A stretch of DNA of 64,000 bases from NCBI RefSeq assembly GCF_017565645.3, contig NZ_CP086136.1:4447501-4511500 (forward strand), given 5' to 3'. Origin of the DNA: Bradyrhizobium barranii subsp. barranii (GTDB lineage: Bacteria > Pseudomonadota > Alphaproteobacteria > Rhizobiales > Xanthobacteraceae). Within the stretch, counting starts at the first letter, position 1, and every line of letters starts with the position of its first letter. Below the pieces are notes generated by a model. That model was not told the DNA's origin and searched no databases. It was given only the letters and a program-made list of their open reading frames with translations. The position numbers and the translations under genes are program-made. Below are positions 26,829 to 34,670 of the stretch, piece by piece.

Positions 26829-28025
26829 TCACTTCGCCACCACTTCCGGCACCCGGCCGGCCGGCGGCGTGTTGCGGCTGCGCTGGGTGCGCACGATGCC
26901 GTCGATGATGGTCATGCCGATGCCGGGGAGGTCGCCGAGCTGCACGCTCTCCAGGATGGTCTTGCCGGGCGAATGCTGCGCCTTGTCCATGATGACGAAA
27001 TCGGCGGAGCGGCCGACCTCGATCAGGCCGCAATCGAGCTGACGCATTCGCGCGGTGTTGCCGGTGGCAAGACAGAAGGCGAGTTCGGCCGGCAAATCGC
27101 CGAGCGAGGACAGCATCGAGACCATCCGCAAGATGCCGAGCGGCTGCACGCCGGAGCCGGCCGGCGCGTCGGTGCCGAGGATCACCCTGTGCAGATCGTT
27201 CATCTCGCGCGCGATGCGCAGCGTGAACAGGGCCGAGCGCTCATTGCCGTTGTGAACGATCTCGAGGCCGCGCTTGCAGCCCTCGCAGATGCAGCGGATC
27301 TGGTCGTCGGGAAGCGCGGTGTGGCCGCCATTGATGTGGCCGACCACGTCGGTGTCGGCCTCCAGCACCACGTCCTTGTCGATCAGGCCGGAGCCTGGGA
27401 TCGAGGGGCCGCCGGTGTGGATCGTGCTCTGGATGCCGTATTTGCGGGCCCAGCCGACCATCTTGCGCGCCGTCGGGCCGTCCTTGACGCCGCCGAGGCC
27501 GACCTCGCCGAGCAGCTTGACGCCCGCCGCGGCCAACTCCTTGAAATCCTCCTCGACCATCTCGCATTCGATCACCGGTGCGCCGGCGTGAACCTTCACG
27601 CCGCCCGGGCGCAGATTCCAGAATGCGCGCTGGGCGAAGATCGCCATCGCCTTCAGCCCGACGACGTCGCGCGGGCGGCCGGGCATGTGCACCTCGCCGG
27701 CGGAGATCATCGTGGTGACGCCGCCATGCAAATTGCTGTCGATCCAGCCGATCTGGTTCTGGCGCGGCGTCCAGTCGCCCGCCACAGGGTGGACATGGCT
27801 GTCGATCAGGCCGGGCGCGACCGTGGTGCCGTTGGCCTCGACGATGGTGGTCGCGCCTTCGGTGTTGAGGTCCTTGAAGCGGCCGATCGCGGTGATCTTG
27901 CCGTTCTCGGCGACGATGGTGTCGCCGTCCAGGATCGGCTTTTCCAGGGCGCCGGACAGGATCAGGCCGATATTCCGGATCACGAGCTTCGAGGGTCCGG
28001 TGGCCTGGGGGGCGTCATGCGCCAT
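26829..28025 (-). CDS. ena: Enamidase (amidohydrolase of nicotinate degradation)
   Basis: The 398-residue amidohydrolase has the metal motif HVHP (APGLIDSHVHP), a later His in HTGGPSIPGSG, and Asp in VILGTDAPAGSG. The composition and the segments QIGWIDSNLHGGVTTMISAGEVH and HINGGHTALPD match enamidase, the binuclear metal enzyme that hydrolyses 1,4,5,6-tetrahydro-6-oxonicotinate to ammonia and 2-formylglutarate. AAGGAG lies 8 bases before the ATG. The gene is divergent from the ferredoxin reductase gene, with an operator of the nicotinate type between them. With nicAB and hnr it makes the three-step upper pathway complete. Confidence 0.85.
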   Translation of the reverse strand: MAHDAPQATGPSKLVIRNIGLILSGALEKPILDGDTIVAENGKITAIGRFKDLNTEGATTIVEANGTTVAPGLIDSHVHPVAGDWTPRQNQIGWIDSNLHGGVTTMISAGEVHMPGRPRDVVGLKAMAIFAQRAFWNLRPGGVKVHAGAPVIECEMVEEDFKELAAAGVKLLGEVGLGGVKDGPTARKMVGWARKYGIQSTIHTGGPSIPGSGLIDKDVVLEADTDVVGHINGGHTALPDDQIRCICEGCKRGLEIVHNGNERSALFTLRIAREMNDLHRVILGTDAPAGSGVQPLGILRMVSMLSSLGDLPAELAFCLATGNTARMRQLDCGLIEVGRSADFVIMDKAQHSPGKTILESVQLGDLPGIGMTIIDGIVRTQRSRNTPPAGRVPEVVAK

Positions 28026-28101
28026 GGAAGGGGCTCCTTGTTCCTAACTGCAACGCTCGCGATCTTGGGCAGCCTTGACCCCGGGAGCAAGCAGGATTAT
28101 T

Positions 28102-28131
28102 CATTAGTACACGAATGATCGTGTACAAACG
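28102..28131. promoter_or_regulatory. Double palindromic operator between enamidase and ferredoxin reductase genes
   Basis: A 16-bp site CATTAGTACACGAATG (28102-28117) fits the nicotinate operator consensus exactly. Overlapping it is a perfect inverted repeat GTACACGA-ATGA-TCGTGTAC (28107-28126), and a second, weaker consensus match ends at 28131. The arrangement suits divergent control of both flanking genes. Confidence 0.75.
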
Positions 28132-28182
28132 ACGCATAGCTGCCCGCCTCGGAACCGCATTGGAAGCGACAGGGAAGGTGAG

Positions 28183-28956
28183 ATGAGCAATTTCAATCAG
28201 GAAAGCGTTTTGAGCGTCCACCACTGGACCGACACGCTGTTCTCTTTCAAGACCACCCGCAGCCCGACCTTCCGTTTCCGCAACGGCGAATTCACCATGA
28301 TCGGGCTCAAGGTCGGCGAGAAGCCGCTGCTGCGGGCCTACAGCGTCGCCAGCGCCAATTACGAGGAAACGCTTGAGTTCTTTTCGATCAAGGTGCCGGA
28401 CGGTCCGCTGACCTCGCGCCTCCAGCACCTGAAGGAAGGCGACGAGATCATCGTCAGCCGCAAGGCCACCGGCACGCTGGTGATCGACAACCTCGAAGAG
28501 GGCCGCAACCTCTACCTCATCGGCACCGGCACGGGCCTCGCGCCGTTTCTGAGCGTGATCAAGGACCCCGAGACCTATGAGCGGTTCGAGAAGGTCGTGC
28601 TGCTGCACGGCTGCCGGCATGTGAAGGAGCTCGCCTATGGCGAGATGATCACCGAGACGCTGCCGAAGGACGAACTGATCGGCGAGTACATCCGCGATCA
28701 GCTGATCTACTATCCGACCGTGACCCGCGATCCCTTCCGCAACCGCGGCCGCATCACCGACCTCATCACCTCCGGCAAGCTGTTCGCCGATATCGGCCTG
28801 CCGCCGCTGGAAGCCGCCCATGACCGGGTCATGATCTGCGGCAGCCCGGCATTGGTCGCTGACACCCGCGTGCTGCTGGGCGAGCGCGGCCTCATTGAGG
28901 GCAATCACGGCGAGCCGGCCCAATTCGTGGTCGAAAAGGCCTTTGCCGAGCGCTGA
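28183..28956 (+). CDS. fpr: Ferredoxin/flavodoxin-NADP+ reductase (bacterial type)
   Basis: This 257-residue FAD enzyme has RAYSVASANYEETLEFFSIKV (FAD binding, about 48-68), GPLTSRLQHL, GTGTGLAPFLSVIKDPE for NADP(H), and MICGSPALVADTRVLL near the end. It is the length of bacterial subclass I enzymes such as Azotobacter and Rhodobacter Fpr. It moves electrons between NADPH and ferredoxin in the cytoplasm. AAGGTGAG precedes the ATG directly. The nicotinate-type operator 50 bases upstream suggests that here it supplies reduced ferredoxin to the 6-hydroxynicotinate reductase. It may also be the general Fpr of the cell. Confidence 0.9.
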   Translation: MSNFNQESVLSVHHWTDTLFSFKTTRSPTFRFRNGEFTMIGLKVGEKPLLRAYSVASANYEETLEFFSIKVPDGPLTSRLQHLKEGDEIIVSRKATGTLVIDNLEEGRNLYLIGTGTGLAPFLSVIKDPETYERFEKVVLLHGCRHVKELAYGEMITETLPKDELIGEYIRDQLIYYPTVTRDPFRNRGRITDLITSGKLFADIGLPPLEAAHDRVMICGSPALVADTRVLLGERGLIEGNHGEPAQFVVEKAFAER

Positions 28957-29062
28957 TCGCGGATTTTTCGCGCAATAAGACCGTATTTTCGCCGTTCGGC
29001 GGGCGTTGCGGCGCCGATTCCGTGCGCGATACACTGTGGGAGCGAATCAGCGGAGTTCCCAC

Positions 29063-29386
29063 ATGGTTGCGGACAGCGACAGCAACATCGCCTGGCACCG
29101 GGTCCAGTTGAAGAAGAACCGCGCCGAGTTGAAGGCGCTGGAGACCGCGCGCTTCACGATGGGCGAGATCGCGTCTTCGAAGCGGAATGGGGAGACCCAG
29201 AAGACGATTGCGGAACTCAAGCGCAAGATCTCGCTATCCGAGCGCGTCATCGCCGATCACGACAAGCGCACGCGCCGCCCCCTCGGCACCGATCTGCAAA
29301 GCCTCGCCAACGGTAGCTGGAGCCATTGGGACGCCTACACCAATCAGCAGCGCAAGACGGGCCAACGCTCGCCGGGGCGCGGATAG
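29063..29386 (+). CDS. Small coiled-coil hypothetical protein
   Basis: The 107-residue hydrophilic protein starts at 29063 (MVADSDSNIAWH). Residues about 15-75 show a heptad-like helical pattern (LKKNRAELKALETARF, TIAELKRKISLSERVIADHD), suggesting a short coiled coil. The tail is basic and rich in Gln and Arg. No signal peptide or family is recognised. It stands between fpr and the P450 gene without an obvious functional link. Confidence 0.6.
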   Translation: MVADSDSNIAWHRVQLKKNRAELKALETARFTMGEIASSKRNGETQKTIAELKRKISLSERVIADHDKRTRRPLGTDLQSLANGSWSHWDAYTNQQRKTGQRSPGRG

Positions 29387-29475
29387 GCTCGCTTCTTCTC
29401 GCGCGGTTCCGGCCCTTGCGCGTCGCCGCGTACACACCATCTGGTTGAGGCGCCACCAACCAACACGGTGATCCC

Positions 29476-30783
29476 ATGACACCGCGCCTCGATTTCACCA
29501 GCGAGGCCTTTTTCCGCGATCCGCCCAAGGCGATCGCGGCGCTGCGCGCGTCCGGCCCCGTGATCGCGACGCGATTTCCTCTGGTCGGCGATGTCTGGGT
29601 CACCACGACCCATGACGCCACGGCGCAGGTCCTGAAGGACGGCACCACCTTCACGCTGCGCAAGGGGGACGGCAAAGTCGCTGGCCTGCGCTGGTGGATG
29701 CCAAAACTGGTCACCACCATCGCCAACAACATGCTGACGATGGACGAGCCTGATCACACGAGGCTGCGCAGCATCGTGGACGAGGCTTTTCGCCGCCGCG
29801 CGATCGTGGCGATGGAGCCACGCATTCGTGCCATCGCCGACGGCTTGGCGAACGACCTGTTTGCCGATGGCAGCCCCGCCGACCTCGTCCAGCGTTACGC
29901 CCGCATCCTGCCGGTGTCGGTGATCTGCGAATTGCTGGGCCTGCCTGCGGCCGATCGGCCACGATTCATCGCCTGGGCCAACAAGATGTCGTCGCTGACG
30001 AATGTCGTCAGCTTCTTCCGCCTGCTGCTCGCGTTTCGCAAGATGCGCGCTTATCTCGAACGGCAGTTGCAGGTCGCACGCGTGCAGGGCGGCGAGGGCC
30101 TGATTGCGGAGCTGGTTCAGGTCGAGCGTGAGGGCGGCCAGATCACGCCGGACGAAATGGTGTCGATGGTGTTCCTGCTGCTTGCGGCAGGATCGGAGAC
30201 CACGACGCATCTGATCAGCGGCTCGGTCTACGAGCTTCTCAGAAATCCGGGCTTGCGCGATTGGCTGGAGCAAGACCGAAGCCGCGTCGGGCTCGCTGTC
30301 GAGGAGTTTTTGCGCTTCGTGTCACCAGTGCAGTTTTCCAAGCCGCGCTATGTGCGGCGGGATATCGAGCTTGCGGGCGTGCCGCTGAAAAAGGGCGATC
30401 GCGTCATGGTCATGCTCGCCGCGGCGAACATGGATCCGGCGGTGCATGACCAGCCCGAGCGGCCCGACCTCACGCGCAAGCCAAACCGCCACATCTCGTT
30501 CGGAACGGGAATTCACTTCTGTCTCGGCCATCAGCTCGCACGGATCGAGGCGGCCTGTGCGCTGGAGGCGCTGTTTGCGCGATGGCCGAGGCTCGGTCTC
30601 GCCGTCGATCCCGCGCAAATCCACTGGCGCAAGCGGCCGGGCATGCGTGCCATCGCGGAGTTGCCGGTCGTTGCGGTGGACCGTCAGCCCGTCGATTTCC
30701 GTGATGCCACGACATCGCGCTCCCAGCCGAACACGGAGCGGCCGTCGAGATCGGGCGAGGCTTCACGCTCTCCGGCGATGTAG
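29476..30783 (+). CDS. Cytochrome P450
   Basis: The 435-residue protein shows the P450 hallmarks: the I-helix oxygen motif LLLAAGSETTTH (about 235-246), the K-helix ExxR in VEEFLRF, and the haem-cysteine loop FGTGIHFCLGHQLARIE (about 340-356). It is a soluble bacterial class that receives electrons from ferredoxin and inserts one oxygen atom into an organic substrate. No ferredoxin gene is adjacent, but fpr lies one gene upstream. The substrate is unknown. The last 30 residues lie beyond the usual fold, and their DNA overlaps the end of the convergent DUF763 gene by 100 bases. Confidence 0.92.
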   Translation: MTPRLDFTSEAFFRDPPKAIAALRASGPVIATRFPLVGDVWVTTTHDATAQVLKDGTTFTLRKGDGKVAGLRWWMPKLVTTIANNMLTMDEPDHTRLRSIVDEAFRRRAIVAMEPRIRAIADGLANDLFADGSPADLVQRYARILPVSVICELLGLPAADRPRFIAWANKMSSLTNVVSFFRLLLAFRKMRAYLERQLQVARVQGGEGLIAELVQVEREGGQITPDEMVSMVFLLLAAGSETTTHLISGSVYELLRNPGLRDWLEQDRSRVGLAVEEFLRFVSPVQFSKPRYVRRDIELAGVPLKKGDRVMVMLAAANMDPAVHDQPERPDLTRKPNRHISFGTGIHFCLGHQLARIEAACALEALFARWPRLGLAVDPAQIHWRKRPGMRAIAELPVVAVDRQPVDFRDATTSRSQPNTERPSRSGEASRSPAM

Positions 30784-31934
30784 GCCTCGACCGACGGACC
30801 GCTGGCAGTCCGCTCCAGCCGCCGCGCCTGGTCGTCAAGGCGCCTGATTGCCTGCATCTCCTCTTCGCGTCCGAGCTTGGCGTTATGGATCGCGCCCTTC
30901 AGCACGCGGATGGTCTCGTCATAGACCTTGATCGGGACGGGGTAGGGATGCCGGTCCTTGCCGCCATGGGCGAGCGAGAAGCGCGCGGGATCGTTGAAGC
31001 GATAGGGCGCGCCATGCACGACCTCGGCGACCATCGCCAGCGAGCGCACGGTGCGCGCGCCGACGCCGGGCGTCAGCAGCAATTCCGGAAAATCGACCGG
31101 GCCGCGTTCGGCCGCGGCGGCCAGCGTGCCGTGCAGGCGGCGTGCGAACACGTCCTTGGGCCTGACATCATGATGCGCGGGCATGATCAGATGCGGCAGC
31201 ATCGCCTGCGCCGGCTCGGGCGCAGTGCCGGTGAGCCGCTCGAATTCAGTGAGGATGCGATCGGGGCCGAGGCCGCTCAACAGCTCGAGCTGCGCGGCGC
31301 GCGAGACATCCGCGCGGTGATCGGTGAGATTGACGATCTCGCCCTGCTGCGGCCCGTCGATCGCGCTGTGCGGCGTATCGACAAAACTCTTCAGCGCCTC
31401 GGAATGCCAGTGATAGCGGCGGGCCTGGCGCTTGTCGCCGTTCATACCCTGCTGCACCACGGTCCACTTGCCGTCGGCAGTGACGAAGAAGCCGTGGAGA
31501 TAGAGATCAAAACCGTCCTGAACCGCAGCGCTGTCGACCTTGGCGACCAGGCGACTGGCCCGCGTGAGGCTCGCGCCGTCCAAACCGACGCGATCGCCCA
31601 GCTGCAACAGCTCGTCCGGCGTCTTGCGCGAATGCTGGCCGCGTCCGCCGCAAACATAGATGCCGAGCTCATCCTGGAGCGGTCCGAGCCCGCGCTTCAG
31701 CGCGCCGATCACGGAGGTGGTGATGCCGGAGGAGTGCCAGTCCATCCCCATGACGGCACCGAATGACTGGAACCAGAACGGATGCGACAGCCGCTGCAGG
31801 AACGCGTCGCGGCCGTAGTGAAGTACGATCGCCTGTGTGACGATCGCCCCCAGCGAAGACATGCGGGTGGCAAGCCAGGGTGGAACCCGGCCGGTGTGGA
31901 GGGGAAGATCGGCGCTGCCGGTACGTCGAGTCAT
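30684..31934 (-). CDS. DUF763 family protein
   Basis: The 416-residue protein matches the DUF763 family: TGSADLPLHTGRVPPWLATRM at the start, VMGMDWHSSGITTSVIGALK, and LLLTPGVGARTVRSLAMVAEVVHG, where a helix-hairpin-helix-like segment suggests contact with DNA. The family is found in bacteria and archaea and has no settled function; a nucleic acid role has been suggested by its motifs. It is a single gene on the minus strand whose 3' end overlaps the P450 tail. There is no strong ribosome site, so the start is less certain than the rest. Confidence 0.8.
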   Translation of the reverse strand: MTRRTGSADLPLHTGRVPPWLATRMSSLGAIVTQAIVLHYGRDAFLQRLSHPFWFQSFGAVMGMDWHSSGITTSVIGALKRGLGPLQDELGIYVCGGRGQHSRKTPDELLQLGDRVGLDGASLTRASRLVAKVDSAAVQDGFDLYLHGFFVTADGKWTVVQQGMNGDKRQARRYHWHSEALKSFVDTPHSAIDGPQQGEIVNLTDHRADVSRAAQLELLSGLGPDRILTEFERLTGTAPEPAQAMLPHLIMPAHHDVRPKDVFARRLHGTLAAAAERGPVDFPELLLTPGVGARTVRSLAMVAEVVHGAPYRFNDPARFSLAHGGKDRHPYPVPIKVYDETIRVLKGAIHNAKLGREEEMQAIRRLDDQARRLERTASGPSVEAYIAGEREASPDLDGRSVFGWERDVVASRKSTG

Positions 31935-32026
31935 GATTGACGCAAATTAGCGCAGTTCGGCGACGCTTGCATCGAGGGAATATTGTATTGGGCAGGGCGG
32001 GAGGACACCTCACCCAAGTCCGCGAG

Positions 32027-32827
32027 CTACTCGCGCGTCGCCTTGGACGCGCCGCGCAGGCCCGCCTGCTGCTGGATCGTGTCCAGCGCGCCGGACGACT
32101 GCTCGTCCGTCACGAAGCGGTTGAGCAGGGGAAGGGCGTCCTCGCGCCCCTTGGGGATCGCGATGGCCATATGCTCGGCGCCCCAATTGCCGTCGAGGAT
32201 TTTCGCGCCCGGCATCTGGTCGGACATCTCGAACAGCGTCGGTTTGTTGGTGGCGTAGAGGTCGATCTCGCCGCGGCCGAACATGGCGATCGCGACCTTG
32301 ACGCTTTCCGCGGGGACGATGGTCGCGCTCCTGAACTTCGTCGGCAATGTCCGTTCCGAGGTCGACCCTTTGGTGACGCCGATCTTCACACCCGGTCTGT
32401 CGATGTCCTCGATCCTGCCGATCTGCGAGTTCGCCGGGACGAGATAGCCGAGCTCGATCGCCAGCACGGGCTGGCTGAAGCTGACCTCGTTGGCGCGGGC
32501 CGGCGTGGCGTTGGTCACGGTGAAGTCGACCTGGCCGTCGTGGATCGCGGTGACGATGTCGGCGACTCGCTGAAACCTGACATAGTCGATGCCAACGCCG
32601 AGCCTTCTGGCCAGTTCGCCGCCGAGATCGTAGGCGAGGCCATGCGGCTTGCCGGCCGCATCCGTCACCATCGAGGTCGGGCTGCCCGGATAGATGCCGA
32701 CACGCAATCTTCCGCTCGGCGCCAGCAGCCTGGCTTCGCCATCGGCGCGCGCGGGCGCGCCGAGCAGGCCGGTCATTGCAAATGCGAGCAGGACGATGGG
32801 CGCAATTCGCCGGGAAGAGGTCCTCAT
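32027..32827 (-). CDS. Periplasmic amino-acid-type ABC substrate-binding protein
   Basis: The 266-residue protein has a signal peptide (RIAPIVLLAFAMTGLLGAPARA) and the type II binding fold of the GlnH/ArtJ group (SBP_bac_3): LRVGIYPGSPTSMVTDAAGK, VDFTVTNATPARANEVSFS, VKIGVTKGSTSERTLP. No permease or ATPase gene is adjacent, so it must serve a transporter elsewhere, or be a sensor-type binding protein. It follows the Bug-type gene; its ATG lies in a TCACATGAGG context where an overlapping TGA would be expected if the upstream gene ended normally. Confidence 0.82.
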   Translation of the reverse strand: MRTSSRRIAPIVLLAFAMTGLLGAPARADGEARLLAPSGRLRVGIYPGSPTSMVTDAAGKPHGLAYDLGGELARRLGVGIDYVRFQRVADIVTAIHDGQVDFTVTNATPARANEVSFSQPVLAIELGYLVPANSQIGRIEDIDRPGVKIGVTKGSTSERTLPTKFRSATIVPAESVKVAIAMFGRGEIDLYATNKPTLFEMSDQMPGAKILDGNWGAEHMAIAIPKGREDALPLLNRFVTDEQSSGALDTIQQQAGLRGASKATRE

Positions 32828-32837
32828 GTGACGAGCC

Positions 32838-33815
32838 GCACTGTGCGCGGATGTCGGCGGCCTTCAGCACCGGCTCCCATTTGGTCGCTTCGGCGTGCAT
32901 GTAGGCGTCAAAATCCTTGGCGGAGGAGCCGACCGGCGAGGCGCCAATCTTGCCGAGCGTCGACAGCACGTTCGCGTCCTGCAGTGCGGCCTTCAGATCG
33001 GTCTCGAGCTTCGCCACGATCTCCGGCGGCATCTTGGCAGGTCCAAGAACGCCCCACCAGACCGAGACGTCGTAGCCGGGGACGCCTGATTCCGCGATAG
33101 TTGGCACATTCGGCAGCGCCTTGGAGCGTTCGGCCGAGGTCACCGCGAGCGCGCGCACCGGGCCGCCTTCGAGCTGGCCGATCGCTTCCGCCAGCGGATT
33201 GATGCTGAGCGGAATCTCGCCAGCGATCACGGCGGTCAGCGCCGGTGCGCCGCCTTTGTAGGGGATCGCGACGATCTTGCTGCCGGACATGTATTTGAGC
33301 AGCTCGCCGGCGAGATGCGCGGAGGTGCCGTTGCCGGACATGCCGTAGGAGAGCTTGTCGGGCTCCTTCTTTGCGGCGGCGAGGAGATCGCCGAGCGTCT
33401 TGTAGGGGCTGTCCTTCGCGACCACGATCGCAAGCGGCGAGGAGGCGACCTCGGTGATCGCGGTGAAATCCTTGAACGTGTCGTAGGGCACGCTCGGATA
33501 GATGAACTGGTTGAGCGGATGGCCGCTCGCGACCAGGATCAGCGTGTAGCCGTCCGGGGCGGCCTGCGTCAGCGCTTGCGAGGCGACGATGCCGCCGGCG
33601 CCCGGACGGTTGTCGATCACCGGCTGCTGGCCCCAGGTCTTCGCCAGCGCCTGGCCGAGCGTACGCGCGAGCACGTCGACGGCGCCGCCCGCCGCATAGG
33701 GCACAAGGATATGGACCGGCTTGCTCGGGTAATTGTCGGCGGCCTGCGCGGTGCCGCCCAGCAGCAGACCGGCACCGAGCATCAAACCGCCGATTGTCTT
33801 GTTTAAACCCAGCAT
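32838..33815 (-). CDS. Bug/TctC-type tripartite tricarboxylate transporter binding protein, stop codon missing
   Basis: The start at 33815 has AAGGAG upstream and a signal peptide (LMLGAGLLLGGTAQA). Family features follow: YPSKPVHILVPYAAGGAVDVLAR, VIDNRPGAGGIVASQ, APDGYTLILVASGHP, MSGNGTSAHLAGELL, and a C-terminus WEPVLKAADIRAQ at residue 325, the normal length. At codon 326 there is TGC (32838-32840) instead of a stop. The frame then runs on to 32010 (601 residues) through the next gene in a different frame. A single base change (TGA to TGC) or a 1-base shift near the 3' end would explain it. These proteins bind small carboxylates, including aromatic acids. It is divergent from the TetR gene. 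Confidence 0.8.
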
Positions 33816-33890
33816 TTTCCAGCACTCCTTGCGGGCTTTCGCATCCTGCCTCGGTGTTCCGAGCCGTCCGGACGCCGCCCATGGTTCTTG

Positions 33891-33929
33891 TTGACGAGAC
33901 CTGATCTTTTGTACGATAGTGCAAATCAC
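33891..33929 (+). promoter_or_regulatory. Promoter/operator of the TetR gene, twin of the site at 11782
   Basis: TTGACG (33891-33896), then 18 bases, then GATAGT as -10. The -10 is covered by the near-palindrome TTTGTAC-GATA-GTGCAAA. It aligns with 11780-11818 at about 30 of 38 positions, including TTGACG, GACCT, ATC, TTTGTAC, TAGT and CAAAT. The expected transcription start is within a few bases of the TetR ATG, so the mRNA may be leaderless. The same site can also control the divergent Bug gene. Confidence 0.72.
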
Positions 33930-34640
33930 ATGGTACGCAAGCCCACCAGCAAGGAAACGGCCCGCAAGCCGAACATGCGCGAGGCGATCCTCGCCGCGGC
34001 CGAAGAGCTGTTCGCCACCAACGGCTTCAATGCCGTTTCGGTGCGCGACATCGCGCAGGCCGCCGGCGCCAATCCCGGCAGCGTGACCTATCATTTCAAG
34101 ACCAAGGACGGTCTGCTGCTGGAGATCTACCAGCGCCATTGCGGGCCGATGAATTTGCGCCGTTCCGAGCTGCTCGCCGCGGCCAAGCGCGTGCGCGACC
34201 TCCAGGACCGGCTGGAGGCGATCGTGCGCGCCTATGTGGTGCCGGCCTTCACCTCGGGCAGCGATCTCGCCGGGGGCGGGGCGCGCTTCACGCGGCTGCG
34301 CGCCGTGATGTCCGCCGAAGGCAACGAGGTCGTGCGAAAAATCATCGCGCAGACCTTTGACGACACCAGCCACGCCTTCATCGATGCGGTCCACGAGAGC
34401 CTGCCGCATATTCCGCGCACCGACATCGTCTGGCGCAGCCACTTCCTGCTCGGCGCGCTCTATTACTCGCTGGTGACGCCGGATCGTGTCTCGCGCCTGT
34501 CGCGCGGCGAGGCCGACGGCAGCGATGCCGCCAGCGCCATCGAGCAACTGGTGCAGGCCACCGTCGCCGCGTTCCAGGCGCCGCCGCTCGATCAGGCCGC
34601 GCCGGTGCGGCGGCGGCCGGTCGTCAGCAGCAAGACTTGA
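33930..34640 (+). CDS. TetR-family transcriptional regulator
   Basis: The 236-residue protein has the TetR helix-turn-helix near the N-terminus (ILAAAEELFATNGFNAVSVR, DIAQAAGANPGSVTYHFKTK) and a helical ligand-binding domain after residue 75. I start at 33930 (MVRKPTSKET); the longer frame from 33888 would start inside the -35 box. There is no ribosome site, consistent with a leaderless transcript. It probably represses its own promoter, the divergent Bug-type gene, the catabolic genes that follow and, by the matching operator, the dioxygenase gene at 11926. The inducer may be the aromatic substrate or a ring-cleavage product. Confidence 0.87.
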   Translation: MVRKPTSKETARKPNMREAILAAAEELFATNGFNAVSVRDIAQAAGANPGSVTYHFKTKDGLLLEIYQRHCGPMNLRRSELLAAAKRVRDLQDRLEAIVRAYVVPAFTSGSDLAGGGARFTRLRAVMSAEGNEVVRKIIAQTFDDTSHAFIDAVHESLPHIPRTDIVWRSHFLLGALYYSLVTPDRVSRLSRGEADGSDAASAIEQLVQATVAAFQAPPLDQAAPVRRRPVVSSKT

Positions 34641-34670
34641 AAGAAGCGATCTCGCTCGGCGGTTCACCTG

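Noticed and set aside
33888..33929. Longer TetR start at 33888
   Set aside because: It would begin upstream of the -35 box of the gene's own promoter; the family-like sequence begins at 33930.
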